64,000 nt of DNA from Telmatospirillum siberiense (GTDB taxonomy: Bacteria; Pseudomonadota; Alphaproteobacteria; Rhodospirillales; Magnetospirillaceae). Positions 46,104 to 55,294 of the stretch are shown here, piece after piece. Position numbers and translations under genes: made by a program. The stretch lies in the NCBI RefSeq assembly GCF_002845745.1, contig NZ_PIUM01000012.1, forward strand, positions 1-64,000. Direction: 5' to 3'. A model generated the notes under the pieces. It saw nothing but the letters and a program-made list of their open reading frames with translations, was not told the DNA's origin and did no database searches. How positions within the stretch are numbered: the stretch's first letter is position 1; every line of letters begins with the position of its first letter.

Positions 46104-46547
46104 TTAAGCTCCCGCCGGCGGCTTTGGCGCCGGCATGGCATAGACGCCGCGGCCGCTGGCCACCAATTGACCCTCGGCATCGAAGATTTGGGCCTCCGAC
46201 ACCGAGAACTGCCGGCCGAATTTGACGACCTTGCCGACGGCGCGCAGGTCGCCCCGGGCCGCCCGGTGGTAGTCGACGCGCAGATCGATGGTCGGTACCC
46301 CCCGCCCGGTGCGCGAGACCAATGCCCAGTCGGCGGTCAGGTCGACCAGGGCGGCCAGGATGCCGCCGTGGATGTAGCCGCCCTCGGGATTGACCACCCA
46401 GTCGTCGCGGAATTTCGCCGCCAGGACGATTTCCCCGTCGGCCACCCTTTCCACGGAAAGACCCAGCCAGCGGTGGTAGGGGCCGCGCAACAGCCGGGCC
46501 TCGACCTCCTCGGCCGTCGGCAGGGCGGAATTCTGGGGATCGCTCAT
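46104..46547 (-). CDS. PaaI-type hotdog thioesterase
   Basis: 147 residues. The motif NPEGGYIHGGILAALVDLTADW is the hotdog-fold active-site helix of the PaaI/YdiI group, and TIDLRVDYHRAARG the following strand. It would hydrolyse an acyl-CoA, perhaps rescuing CoA from dead-end products of the neighbouring ligase. Starts 17 bases after the oxidoreductase. Confidence 0.88.
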   Translation of the reverse strand: MSDPQNSALPTAEEVEARLLRGPYHRWLGLSVERVADGEIVLAAKFRDDWVVNPEGGYIHGGILAALVDLTADWALVSRTGRGVPTIDLRVDYHRAARGDLRAVGKVVKFGRQFSVSEAQIFDAEGQLVASGRGVYAMPAPKPPAGA

Positions 46548-46564
46548 CGGGGAATCCTTCCGTC

Positions 46565-47569
46565 TCAGGGGGTGACGACGATCTTGCCGAGCACGGCCCG
46601 GTCGCGGATCAGGGCCAGGCCTTCGGCGGCCTGTTCCAGCGGCAGCACCCGGTCGATGACCGGTTCCAGGCGCCCTTCGGCGACCAGCGTCAGGAGGGCT
46701 TTCAGATTGTCCTCGTAGAAGCTGTTGGAGCCCTTGATGGTCAGCTCGAAGCTCCAGACATAGCGCAGATCCTCGCGCGGGTCGTGCCCGGCGGTGGCTC
46801 CGCAGACCAGCAGGGTGCCGCCGCGCTTCAGGCTTTTGATCGACGGCAGCCAGGTGTCGCCCCCGGTGAAATTGACCACGACGTCGACGCCGCCTTCGTA
46901 GGAGCGGCGTTGCGGCTTGCCATAGTGGCCGATCACCCATTTCGAAAAATCGGTGTCGCGGTAGTTGACGGTATGGTCGGCGCCCAGCTCCCGCAGTTTT
47001 TGAGCCTTCTCGTCGCTGCCGGCGGCGGCGATCACCTCGGCGCCCAGCAGCTTGGCCAGCAGCAGCGTGGCCGTCCCGACGCCGCCGCTCGCCCCCAGCA
47101 CGAGGACTTTGTCGCCCGCCTTGACGGTCCCATGGGTGATCAGCATGCGGTGCGCCGTGCCATAGGCCACGGGCAGCGCCGCCGCCTGTTCGAACGTGAC
47201 GGCGTCGGGCAGCGCGATCAGTTGCTGGGCGTCGACACGGGCGTATTGGGCCATGCCGCCGTCGGTCATCTCGCCCATCAGGCCGACGCCGGGTTTCAGG
47301 GGATTGACCAGCACGCGGTCGCCGGGCTTCCAGCCGATGACGCCCTCGCCCACTTCGCTGACGGTGCCGGCGAGATCGAGGCCGATGACCACGGGCAGCG
47401 GGACCTTGATGCCGGGCATGCCCTGGACGGTGAAGACGTCGTGGTAATTGAACGAGGAGGCGCCGACGCGCACCACGACATGACCGGCATCGGCGCGCGG
47501 CACCAGTTTGTCGGAGACGACGCGCAGGCGGTCGAGAGTGCCGTGAGCGTCGAGGGTCAGGGCTTTCAT
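46565..47569 (-). CDS. Zinc-independent MDR oxidoreductase (quinone reductase/enoyl reductase-like)
   Basis: 334 residues, start ATG 47569. GroES-like N-terminal domain (MKALTLDAHGTLDRLRVV, VIGLDLAGTVSEVGEGV) and a Rossmann domain with LVLGASGGVGTATLLLAKLL, the AxxGGVG form typical of NADPH-dependent members. The structural zinc cysteines are absent. It probably reduces a C=C or quinone bond in the operon's substrate. Confidence 0.88.
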   Translation of the reverse strand: MKALTLDAHGTLDRLRVVSDKLVPRADAGHVVVRVGASSFNYHDVFTVQGMPGIKVPLPVVIGLDLAGTVSEVGEGVIGWKPGDRVLVNPLKPGVGLMGEMTDGGMAQYARVDAQQLIALPDAVTFEQAAALPVAYGTAHRMLITHGTVKAGDKVLVLGASGGVGTATLLLAKLLGAEVIAAAGSDEKAQKLRELGADHTVNYRDTDFSKWVIGHYGKPQRRSYEGGVDVVVNFTGGDTWLPSIKSLKRGGTLLVCGATAGHDPREDLRYVWSFELTIKGSNSFYEDNLKALLTLVAEGRLEPVIDRVLPLEQAAEGLALIRDRAVLGKIVVTP

Positions 47570-47625
47570 GGTCTGGGGCTGGTTCAAGGGAGAGTGTCCT
47601 TGCTGATGGAAGAGGAGACGGGGGA

Positions 47626-48618
47626 CTATTTGAGGGCGTTGGCCTGGCGGAAGGGGGCGGTGGCGAACAGGGCGTCGTCCAGCGTGCCCTTGACCAGCCC
47701 GGATTCGGTGAACACCGCATGCTGCTGGCGCAAGGTGGCGATGTCGGCCTCGGCGAAGGCGACGCGGTTCATGTCGTTCCACAGGCTGACGTAAACACGG
47801 GCGTCCTCGGGCGAAAGATTGGCCTTCCTGTGCAGGATTTCCGCCACCTCGTCGCGATGGGCGTCGCCCCAGGCCAGGGTGTCGCGCAATCCGGCGATGA
47901 CGCGGGCGACCACCTCGGGATGGCTGTCGACCAGCTCGGCACGGACCGCTCCGACGCCGATATAGGGAATGGATTGGGAATGGGTCAGGGTCTTCCATTC
48001 CTCGGCGAAGCTGCCGAGGCGGCGGACCTTCAGCTCGTCGGCCAACTGGGCGACCGTCACCGACCGCAAGGCGGCGCCGTCGACCTGCTTTTGCGCCAGG
48101 AATTGCGCCAGCCGCGATTCATTGCCGCCGACCAGCGAAAATTCGGTGGGTTTGATCTGGTAGTTGCCGGCCAGGATCGCCCCGGCGATCACCGCCACCG
48201 ACGAGCCGGCGGGCGACATGCCGATCTTCTTGTTCTTGAATTCGGCGATCGATTGGATGGGCGAATCGGCCGGGACGACGAATTGCACGTCGGCCGGCTG
48301 GGTGGCGGCGAAGATGCGGATCGGCACGCCGTTGGCGGCCGTGCTGAACACGCCGGCCAGGGGGGCGCCGAAAGCCAGGTCGATCGATCCGGTGGCGAGC
48401 GCCGCCAGAGGGGCGTTGACGTCGGGGAAATGCAGGAATTCCGCCTCGATCCCATGATCGGCCAGAAAGCCTTTCGCCTCCAGCACGGCGCCGAATCCCA
48501 GGCTGACGCCGCTGGTCCAATAGCCGATGCGGACCTTGTCGGCGGCCTGGGCGGCGAAGGTGGAGAAAAGGGTGGCGGCCATGGCGGCCGCGACGAAAAA
48601 TTTGCGCACGACGGTCAT
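47626..48618 (-). CDS. ABC substrate-binding protein, NitT/TauT type
   Basis: 330 residues with signal peptide (FFVAAAMAATLFSTFAAQA). The start DKVRIGYWTSGVSLGFGAVL and KIGMSPAGSSVAVIAGAIL match the SsuA/TauA/NrtA fold. Substrates in this group include sulfonates, nitrate, taurine and aromatic or riboflavin-like acids; linkage to an acyl-CoA ligase favours an organic acid. Two bases separate it from the permease. Confidence 0.88.
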   Translation of the reverse strand: MTVVRKFFVAAAMAATLFSTFAAQAADKVRIGYWTSGVSLGFGAVLEAKGFLADHGIEAEFLHFPDVNAPLAALATGSIDLAFGAPLAGVFSTAANGVPIRIFAATQPADVQFVVPADSPIQSIAEFKNKKIGMSPAGSSVAVIAGAILAGNYQIKPTEFSLVGGNESRLAQFLAQKQVDGAALRSVTVAQLADELKVRRLGSFAEEWKTLTHSQSIPYIGVGAVRAELVDSHPEVVARVIAGLRDTLAWGDAHRDEVAEILHRKANLSPEDARVYVSLWNDMNRVAFAEADIATLRQQHAVFTESGLVKGTLDDALFATAPFRQANALK

Positions 48619-48620
48619 CC

Positions 48621-49415
48621 TCAATTGGTCTGCAGGGACGCGGGGCGGGAGGAAAGGGAGAAGGCCTTCCAGCGGAACAGGCGGCGTTCGAGCGGCTTCA
48701 GCACGCCTCCTTCGAGGACCAGCATGAGGCCGACCAGAAGCACCGTCCAGGCGAACACCTGATCGGTCTGCACAAGGTCGGCGGCCTGGCGCAGGCGGTA
48801 GCCGATGCCGTTGGAGGCGCCGATGGTCTCGGCCACCAGGGAGACGCGCCAGCCGAAACCGAAGGCCAGACGCGCGCCGGAAAAGAAATAGGGCAGGATG
48901 GTCGGGCCGTAGATCTTCAGCAAAATCTGCGGCGGCGACATATGAAAGCTGCGGGCAAGGTCGACATATTGCGCCTCGACCGTCTGCGCGCCCTGCCAGA
49001 CGTTGGTCAGGATCAGCGGCATGGCGGTCATGAACACCACGAACACCGTCGTCGTGTCGGAAATGCCGAACCAGATGATCGCGAAAATCGCCCAGATGGC
49101 CGAGGAGACGGTGTTGAAGAGGGCCAGCATCGGCTCGAAGAAGCGGGCCAGGAGGCGGCTGGCTCCCAGGGCCAGGCCGAGCACCGTGCCGACGACGGTG
49201 GCGATGCCGAATCCCAGCAGAACCCGGCGGCAGGTGGTCAGGATATCGAGCGCGAAGGTTTCGCTGTCCCAGAGGGAGACCAGCGCCTGGGCGACCTTCT
49301 GCGGTCCGGGCAGGACGAATGACGGCAGGCGTGACGCGCCGATCCACCAAAGCAGAAGGATCACTCCGGCCAGTAAGGCGCGTTGCGCGACGAGTGTGAC
49401 GAGATGTTTGGGCAT
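48621..49415 (-). CDS. ABC permease, NitT/TauT type
   Basis: 264 residues with six hydrophobic helices. The coupling loop SFHMSPPQILLKIYGPTILPYF is the SsuC/TauC form of the EAA motif. Forms a homodimeric channel with the adjacent ATPase and binding protein. Confidence 0.9.
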   Translation of the reverse strand: MPKHLVTLVAQRALLAGVILLLWWIGASRLPSFVLPGPQKVAQALVSLWDSETFALDILTTCRRVLLGFGIATVVGTVLGLALGASRLLARFFEPMLALFNTVSSAIWAIFAIIWFGISDTTTVFVVFMTAMPLILTNVWQGAQTVEAQYVDLARSFHMSPPQILLKIYGPTILPYFFSGARLAFGFGWRVSLVAETIGASNGIGYRLRQAADLVQTDQVFAWTVLLVGLMLVLEGGVLKPLERRLFRWKAFSLSSRPASLQTN

Positions 49416-49426
49416 GACGGTGCTTT

Positions 49427-50239
49427 TTATGTCCTGACGCGCAACTGGCGGATCCGCTCGGCGACCTCGGGTTCGGTCGGGATGCGCGGTCGCGGAAGAT
49501 CCTCCATCTCGAGGGCTTCGACGATGCGTCCGGGATGGGGGGCCAGGCGGATGATGCGATCGGCAAGCACCACGGCCTCTTCCATGTCGTGGGTGACGAA
49601 GATCACGGTCATGCCGCTGTCGGCCTGGATGCGCAGGACTTCGTCATGCATCTGCGAGCGGGTCTGCGGGTCGAGCCTGGAAAAGGGTTCGTCCATCAAC
49701 AATACGGCCGGCTGGACCACCAGGCTGCGGGCCAGGGCGGCCCGGCTGCGCATGCCGCCCGACAGCTCATGCGGCCAAGCGGTGGCGACACCATCCAACC
49801 CGACCAGTCGCAAGGCGTCGGCGGTGCGGCGACGGCGTTCACCTCTCGGCACGGCCGAACCCTCCAGGCCGAATGACACATTGTCCCGGACGGTGCGCCA
49901 GGGCAGCAGCCGGTCTTCCTGGAACATGTAGGCGACACGGCGCCAGTCGTCGAAGCCGGTCGTCCTGGCGCCGCCGATGGAAATGTGTCCGGCATCGGGG
50001 GGCAGCAGGCCCGACAGGATATTGAGCAGCGTGCTTTTGCCGCAGCCGGAGGGGCCGATCAGCGCCACGATCTCGCCGGGCCGGACCTCCAGGTCGATTC
50101 CTCCCAAAATCGTCTGTTGGCCGAAATGTTTGGCGATCCCCGACACCGCAAGGGCCGGAGCCATGCCGATGCCGGGCATGCCGAGAACAGCGTGTCCCGG
50201 ATTGTATGGCGAAGAGCGATAAGACACGGCGAGATTCAT
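49427..50239 (-). CDS. ABC ATPase, NitT/TauT type
   Basis: 270 residues. Walker A GPSGCGKSTLLN, Q-loop MFQEDRLLPWRTV, signature ELSGGMRSRAALARSL, Walker B VLLMDEPFSRLD, H-loop VTHDMEEA. First gene of the operon, which faces the large regulatory gap. Start ATG 50239 has GAGGG upstream; Met26 is an alternative. Confidence 0.92.
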   Translation of the reverse strand: MNLAVSYRSSPYNPGHAVLGMPGIGMAPALAVSGIAKHFGQQTILGGIDLEVRPGEIVALIGPSGCGKSTLLNILSGLLPPDAGHISIGGARTTGFDDWRRVAYMFQEDRLLPWRTVRDNVSFGLEGSAVPRGERRRRTADALRLVGLDGVATAWPHELSGGMRSRAALARSLVVQPAVLLMDEPFSRLDPQTRSQMHDEVLRIQADSGMTVIFVTHDMEEAVVLADRIIRLAPHPGRIVEALEMEDLPRPRIPTEPEVAERIRQLRVRT

Positions 50240-51294
50240 GGCTGATCCCTCATTGGCCGAGTGGGGCGAAGCGGGCCGCCTCGGGATGCGTCACGACTGG
50301 CCGCATTATTAGCGGGTCTTTTGATGTAAAACATAACCTAAGAACTATATACTATTGTGTAATTAATAATATTACATATTTATAGTGTATATAATGTGAC
50401 CGGCCTCCGCCATTCCTGAAGCTCGTTCCGGCGTAACGGAACGTCACCGAAATGCCACAACCTGAAATAAATCAGTGCCTGGTATTATAAACTTTTTGGT
50501 TTCTGGCCCTTTTCGTTCGTCCAGGATGTCAGGAAACTTCTCATAACTAGATGGGAAGCTTATCCGTTCGATCAACGGATAAAACTTTCGATCCATCATA
50601 ATGACGGCAGGGTGTTGGGGCTAATCCCACAATATAAATACGGGAAGACGCGTCCATATGGTGGTCGGCAATTTCGGTCACTAGCGACAGTGTAAATATC
50701 CATCCATTGCGGATGGACGCTGATCTGCCAATAGAAACACTCGTTACCGCCTTAATCGCCGGACGAAGCGCAGCTCAAGGAATGGTCGAGCAACCAAGAT
50801 CTGCTTCGCGAGATGGGAAGACCGTCCACGGGCAATCCCGCGACGAGACATGCGGCGTAACAAACTGTTGCAGTTATGTCACAAAATACCACAAAAGCGT
50901 TACTGGTATTATGTCTCTCCTGGCCTCTGGTCCTACCAATCCTCGCCAAGATGGCGCAAAACGCAAAATGCGTACCCAAGCCCTTACAGCGTTCGGGGGG
51001 ATGGCACGCATAACAGGCTTGTGCAAGCAGGCCGGATAAGAAGAGGAATGGGAATGGAGACGAAGATTCCGGAATTCGACCGTCCGCTCGCCGCCGCCGC
51101 TTGGGGGGCGCCGGTCGACGGTGCTGGCAGGACTTCTCATTTCCGTTCTGCCCACGATGCCGGTTTTTCGTCCGAATCCTTCCTTTCGGTCGGCCGAATG
51201 ACTCCCTGTCCGTCGCGGACGGGGATTGGCGATCTATCGCTGTCGAAAAACGGCAACTCTCATTTTCCGACGACCCAGAACAGGGGGTTTTGAC
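50240..51294. promoter_or_regulatory. 1-kb divergent regulatory region upstream of the mtrA-like gene
   Basis: No supported gene in 1055 bases. Two structures stand out: an A+T-rich near-palindrome at 50348-50391 (TATACTAT...ATAGTGTATA) and the perfect 9-bp inverted repeat TTATCCGTT (50560-50568)/AACGGATAA (50574-50582) with a 5-base centre. Frames at 50707-51039 and 50850-51293 do not look like protein. Confidence 0.5.
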
Positions 51295-52248
51295 ATGATC
51301 TTCAAAAAATTAGTGATCGGATTGGCCTCGGGCCTGGCGATCACGCTTGGCGCGACCATTGCGCAAGCGGCCGACGACAGTCCCGCTCCGACCGCGCCGC
51401 TCTACGCCGCGAAGGGCGACCAGACCTGCTTGAAATGCCATGACGACGAAAAAGTCTCGGTCATCCTGAAGACGCCCCATGGCGTCAAGACCGATGTGCG
51501 GACGCCGGCGGCCAACCATGGCTGCGAAAGCTGCCACGGTGCCAGCCCCGAGCATATCGCCAGCAAGGGCAAGGACAAGGCGCCGACCGCCGTGCGCTTC
51601 TCCGGCCCGAACGCTTCGCCGGTGGCCGAGCGCAACGCCGTCTGCCTGACCTGCCACGAAAACGGCAATCGCATGAATTGGCAGGGCAGCCAGCATGCCG
51701 CCAACGACGTGGCCTGCTCAAGCTGCCATACCGTGCATGCGAAGAAGGACCCGATCCTGGTCAAGACCACGCAGCCGGACAAGTGCTTCACCTGTCACAG
51801 CCAGCAGCGCGCCGAAAGCTTCCAGCGGTCCCACCATCCGGTGCGGGAAGGCAAGGTTTCCTGCGCCGATTGCCACAATGTCCATGGTTCGCCCGGTCCG
51901 AAGCTGGTCAAGGAATTCACCATCAACGAGACCTGCTACAACTGCCATGCCGAGAAGCGCGGCCCGATGCTGTTCGAGCATGAGCCCGTCCGCGAGAACT
52001 GCGACAACTGCCACACCCCGCACGGCTCGTCCCAGGCTGCCATGCTGACCGAACGCCAGCCCTATCTGTGCTCCGGTTGCCATAGCGATTCCACCAGCGC
52101 GAGCAGCGGCTCCTTCTTCGGTGGTCACGGCTCTCTGCCGGGTGGCACGGCTGGTGTTAGCAACATCATGAACAATCGGAGCTGCCTCAACTGCCATTCG
52201 CAGATCCATGGCTCCAACAGTTCGCGTGGCGAAGGCTTCCTCCGCTAA
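51295..52248 (+). CDS. Decaheme c-type cytochrome, MtrA/PioA/DmsE type
   Basis: 317 residues, signal peptide (LVIGLASGLAITLGATIAQA) and ten CxxCH haem sites (CLKCH, CESCH, CLTCH, CSSCH, CFTCH, CADCH, CYNCH, CDNCH, CSGCH, CLNCH), matching MtrA (~333 aa, 10 haems). Repeats of the form HxPVREGKVSCADCHNVHG fit the MtrA fold. The protein would thread into the MtrB-like barrel encoded next and carry electrons across the outer membrane. G-rich ribosome binding site eight bases before ATG 51295. Confidence 0.93.
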   Translation: MIFKKLVIGLASGLAITLGATIAQAADDSPAPTAPLYAAKGDQTCLKCHDDEKVSVILKTPHGVKTDVRTPAANHGCESCHGASPEHIASKGKDKAPTAVRFSGPNASPVAERNAVCLTCHENGNRMNWQGSQHAANDVACSSCHTVHAKKDPILVKTTQPDKCFTCHSQQRAESFQRSHHPVREGKVSCADCHNVHGSPGPKLVKEFTINETCYNCHAEKRGPMLFEHEPVRENCDNCHTPHGSSQAAMLTERQPYLCSGCHSDSTSASSGSFFGGHGSLPGGTAGVSNIMNNRSCLNCHSQIHGSNSSRGEGFLR

Positions 52249-52277
52249 TGCAGGCATCGGATCAACGAGGTGAAATT

Positions 52278-54512
52278 ATGAGAAAACAAATCAGCCTTCG
52301 CGCCGTGGCGCTGGCAGGTGTCTGCCTGATGCCTCTGGCCGCGGCCGCGCAGACCTTCGATTTGGCTGGAACCTCCGCGGGTTCCAGCGATCAGCCGAAG
52401 GAGTACAACAACGAAATCGATATCGGCGCCCGCTACCAGAGCGGTACCTCGCCGTTGTTCGGTCGCTATAACGGCCACGACTCCAAGGGATTCAGCTCTC
52501 TCGGGGGTATCCATCTCGAGGGGAACCTGGATGTCGGGTCACCCCAACCCCTGGCTTACGAATTGACCGGGACCAACTTGGATTTTGGCACCAGTCATCG
52601 CGGGCCCAACAATGCTCTTGCCCCGGAATCGGAGATAAATGCTTCCGTCGGCCAGCAGGGCACCTGGAAGGCGAGCGCTTATTACGACGCCATCACCTAC
52701 ACCGGCCAGACCTTCTACACCCCTTATCCGCAGAGCGGGGCGGTGGCGCCGGGAGTGGTGACCAACACCGCCTTTTCTACCAATGTCGCGACCTTGGCGA
52801 CGCAGTCCTCGCGGCTCCGTAACTCGCTCGTCCAGGAAACGGCGGGAACCAGGCGCGACATCGGCGGCGTCGATGGCAAATACATCTTCGGCGACTGGCT
52901 CGTGACCAGCGGCTACCGTCACGAACACAAAGAGGGCACGGTCCTGCAGACCGTCCGCTCCAGTCTGGGCGGAACGGCCTTCGGCGAGCCGGTCGATTAC
53001 GATACCGACCATTACAGCGTACAGGGGCAGTTCGCCACCCGGAAGCTGCAGGCGCAGCTCGGCTACGACTATTCCAAGTTCTCCGACAACAACAGCTATT
53101 TCCTGGCCCCTTATATCGGTGCCTCGGGGAACTTCGTTTCGCAGTACTCACTGCCGCCCAGCAACGATGCCCACTACGTGACCGGTCGTCTTGGCTATAA
53201 CCTGACGCCGACGACCCGCCTGAACACGAACTTCCGTTATGGCATCGAGATGTCGGAAGCCTCGCCGGGAACCGGTACCGGCAACAACGGCGCCATCACC
53301 GACTCCACCGCCCTGGCTCAGTATCTGAGCAATCCGACGGTTCCTCTGATGGCCAGAACCTACGACGCCAACACGTCGGTGGTTTCCCGTCCCATCACCG
53401 CGCTCGATCTGAAGGCCTCCTACGCCATCAGCGGGCGCGAGACGTCCAACAGCCCGACACAGTTCTACGGCTATAACTTGGGCGACAGCGCGACCGCTTC
53501 GACCCGTTATACCATCGTGGGTCAAAGCTGGACGAAACAGAAGATTGGTTTCGAGGCCGGCTATCGTATTCTGCCCAGCACCAAGCTGACTCTGGGTTAT
53601 ACCTTCGATTTGGTCGACCGCGACGCGGGCGATGCCAACTACAACAATACCGGGACCCACCAGATCGGCTATTGGGTTGGCCACAGCGACGAGAACACCT
53701 TGTCGGCGAAGCTCTCGAACAGCTCGATTCCCAATGTCAACACGTCGCTTACCTATGAGCATGGCGTGCGTTCGGGTCGGTTCGAATTCCTGAGCGCCAG
53801 CAGCGCCGATGCGGGGGCGTTCTATCAGGCTCCCCGGACGGCGGACCGGATCAAGGGCCGGGCGGACTATGCTCCGAACGAGCAGTGGACGGCCGGTCTT
53901 AACGGCAAATTCGAGACCAACCGCTACCATTATCAGGCCGACGTCAATGCGACCCAGCGGGACGCCAACGCCACCATCGGCCCGGACCTGACCTTCAGCC
54001 CGGTCAAGGCCGTGACCACCCATCTGTTCTATAACTATGAGCAGATCTACTATGTGAACAGGGGCAACAACGTCAACGTTCCCGATGGCTATAGTTCCGC
54101 CACCACCGATTCGATTCACACCGTCGGCTTGGGTGGGGATTGGCATGTTACCGACCGGTTGAAGGTCGGTGTCGATTACACCTTCAGCTATGGTGACGTC
54201 GGCTACAACATGTACAGCGGCATCTACTCCGGTGCGACGACCAATTCCTGGTATCAGGGTAACGTGAGCCTGCCTAGCGTCAGTTCATCGATGCATAGCG
54301 TGAAGTTGCAGGGCGAATACCAGTTGCTCGACAACATCACCCTGGTCGCCGCATATGGATTCGAACTCTATAAGGACAATGATTGGTCCTATAACTGGAA
54401 TCCCGTGCTTTTGAACAACGCGGGAACCTCAATCAGCACCCTCAGTTCGGGTGAGTCTGCCAATAGCTATCGTGTCCACAGCCTGTACACCGCTGTGCGG
54501 TTCAAGTTCTAA
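52278..54512 (+). CDS. MtrB/PioB-type outer-membrane barrel
   Basis: 744 residues. Signal peptide (RAVALAGVCLMPLAAAAQ), then alternating beta strands throughout, ending VHSLYTAVRFKF with the terminal Phe of outer-membrane proteins. MtrB-family features include IDIGARYQSGTSPLFGRYNG near the start. No N-terminal CxxC is seen. It starts 29 bases after the decaheme gene, as in mtrAB and pioAB. It should sheath the decaheme cytochrome. No mtrC or pioC gene follows. Confidence 0.92.
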   Translation: MRKQISLRAVALAGVCLMPLAAAAQTFDLAGTSAGSSDQPKEYNNEIDIGARYQSGTSPLFGRYNGHDSKGFSSLGGIHLEGNLDVGSPQPLAYELTGTNLDFGTSHRGPNNALAPESEINASVGQQGTWKASAYYDAITYTGQTFYTPYPQSGAVAPGVVTNTAFSTNVATLATQSSRLRNSLVQETAGTRRDIGGVDGKYIFGDWLVTSGYRHEHKEGTVLQTVRSSLGGTAFGEPVDYDTDHYSVQGQFATRKLQAQLGYDYSKFSDNNSYFLAPYIGASGNFVSQYSLPPSNDAHYVTGRLGYNLTPTTRLNTNFRYGIEMSEASPGTGTGNNGAITDSTALAQYLSNPTVPLMARTYDANTSVVSRPITALDLKASYAISGRETSNSPTQFYGYNLGDSATASTRYTIVGQSWTKQKIGFEAGYRILPSTKLTLGYTFDLVDRDAGDANYNNTGTHQIGYWVGHSDENTLSAKLSNSSIPNVNTSLTYEHGVRSGRFEFLSASSADAGAFYQAPRTADRIKGRADYAPNEQWTAGLNGKFETNRYHYQADVNATQRDANATIGPDLTFSPVKAVTTHLFYNYEQIYYVNRGNNVNVPDGYSSATTDSIHTVGLGGDWHVTDRLKVGVDYTFSYGDVGYNMYSGIYSGATTNSWYQGNVSLPSVSSSMHSVKLQGEYQLLDNITLVAAYGFELYKDNDWSYNWNPVLLNNAGTSISTLSSGESANSYRVHSLYTAVRFKF

Positions 54513-54523
54513 AAGCCGAAGTC

Positions 54524-54605
54524 CATCCGGAATCTCCCGCGGGAGGTTCCGGATGTCACCTTCTTTCGAGGCCGGATGCTTAAACATGCTCCGGCCTTTT
54601 TTTAT
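54524..54605 (+). terminator. Double hairpin terminator after the mtrB-like gene
   Basis: Hairpin 1 is CATCCGGAA-(T)CTCCCGCGGGAG(G)-TTCCGGATG at 54524-54555. Hairpin 2 is AGGCCGGA (54569-54576) with TCCGGCCT (54590-54597) followed by eight T residues. The second probably also serves the convergent glycan operon. Confidence 0.88.
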
Positions 54606-55294
54606 TGGGGAATGGCCAGATCGCTGACGAAGATGCCAAATCGCATGCGCCGGTGGCGATAGACGTTCGCCGGCGGCAGGGCCGCCTTTGCCAACAGTTC
54701 GTTGATTTCCGCCATGGAATGGTAGCGGGGCGCGTAGCCGGTCCGCCGGCCGTAGGAAAGCTGAACATAGGTTCGGTGGATCATCTGCTCGACGGATCGG
54801 GGCCGCCGTTCGGCCACGGCGTGGAAATAGCTGCCCTGCCGGCCGAGCTTGAAGACGTGGACGATGTCGTCCGGCGACAGCCAGTCGAACAGGCCGAGCG
54901 AGAAGACCAGGGCGTCTCCCTGCGGGCCGATTTTGCTGACGTCGGCCACGTCGAAAGCCATCCGCCCGATCTGGGGCTGGCCGGACAGGCGGGCCCTGGC
55001 CCGGTCGATCGCCGCGTCCGAAATATCGAATCCCTGGTAGCTGGCGGCGCCCGCCGCCATCAGGCGCGCCGCCAACAGGCCCGATCCGCAGCCGAGTTCG
55101 ACGACCCGGCGGCCGGCCAGATGGGGGCCGAGCAGCGTGACGGCGGTTTCCAGTCGGAACCGCAGCGATGTCGAAATGCCGCCGGCGATGCGTTCCACCA
55201 GACTGGGGGCGGCGTCGGCATAGCGGCTGTCCTCCCAGCCGAGGATTTTCGCATTCCAGAAACTTCTGGGGTCGATGGGCGCGCGCGCGGTCAT
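54602..55294 (-). CDS. SAM-dependent methyltransferase
   Basis: 230 residues. Class I motif I VVELGCGSGLLAARL, motif post-I YQGFDISDAAI, and later ALVFSLGLFDWLSPDD. Last gene of a five-gene minus-strand operon; its start overlaps the GtrA gene as ATGA. Presumably methylates a sugar or lipid-linked glycan, inferred only from the neighbours. Confidence 0.82.
   Translation of the reverse strand: MTARAPIDPRSFWNAKILGWEDSRYADAAPSLVERIAGGISTSLRFRLETAVTLLGPHLAGRRVVELGCGSGLLAARLMAAGAASYQGFDISDAAIDRARARLSGQPQIGRMAFDVADVSKIGPQGDALVFSLGLFDWLSPDDIVHVFKLGRQGSYFHAVAERRPRSVEQMIHRTYVQLSYGRRTGYAPRYHSMAEINELLAKAALPPANVYRHRRMRFGIFVSDLAIPQ

Noticed and set aside
50707-51293. Two overlapping plus-strand frames before the decaheme gene
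   Set aside because: Mixed-frame composition, no hydrophobic core, no convincing ribosome binding site; treated as regulatory DNA.
51285-51305. FNR-like TTGAC...TTCAA at the decaheme gene start
   Set aside because: It spans the start codon and deviates from TTGAT-N4-ATCAA at several positions, so it is probably chance.
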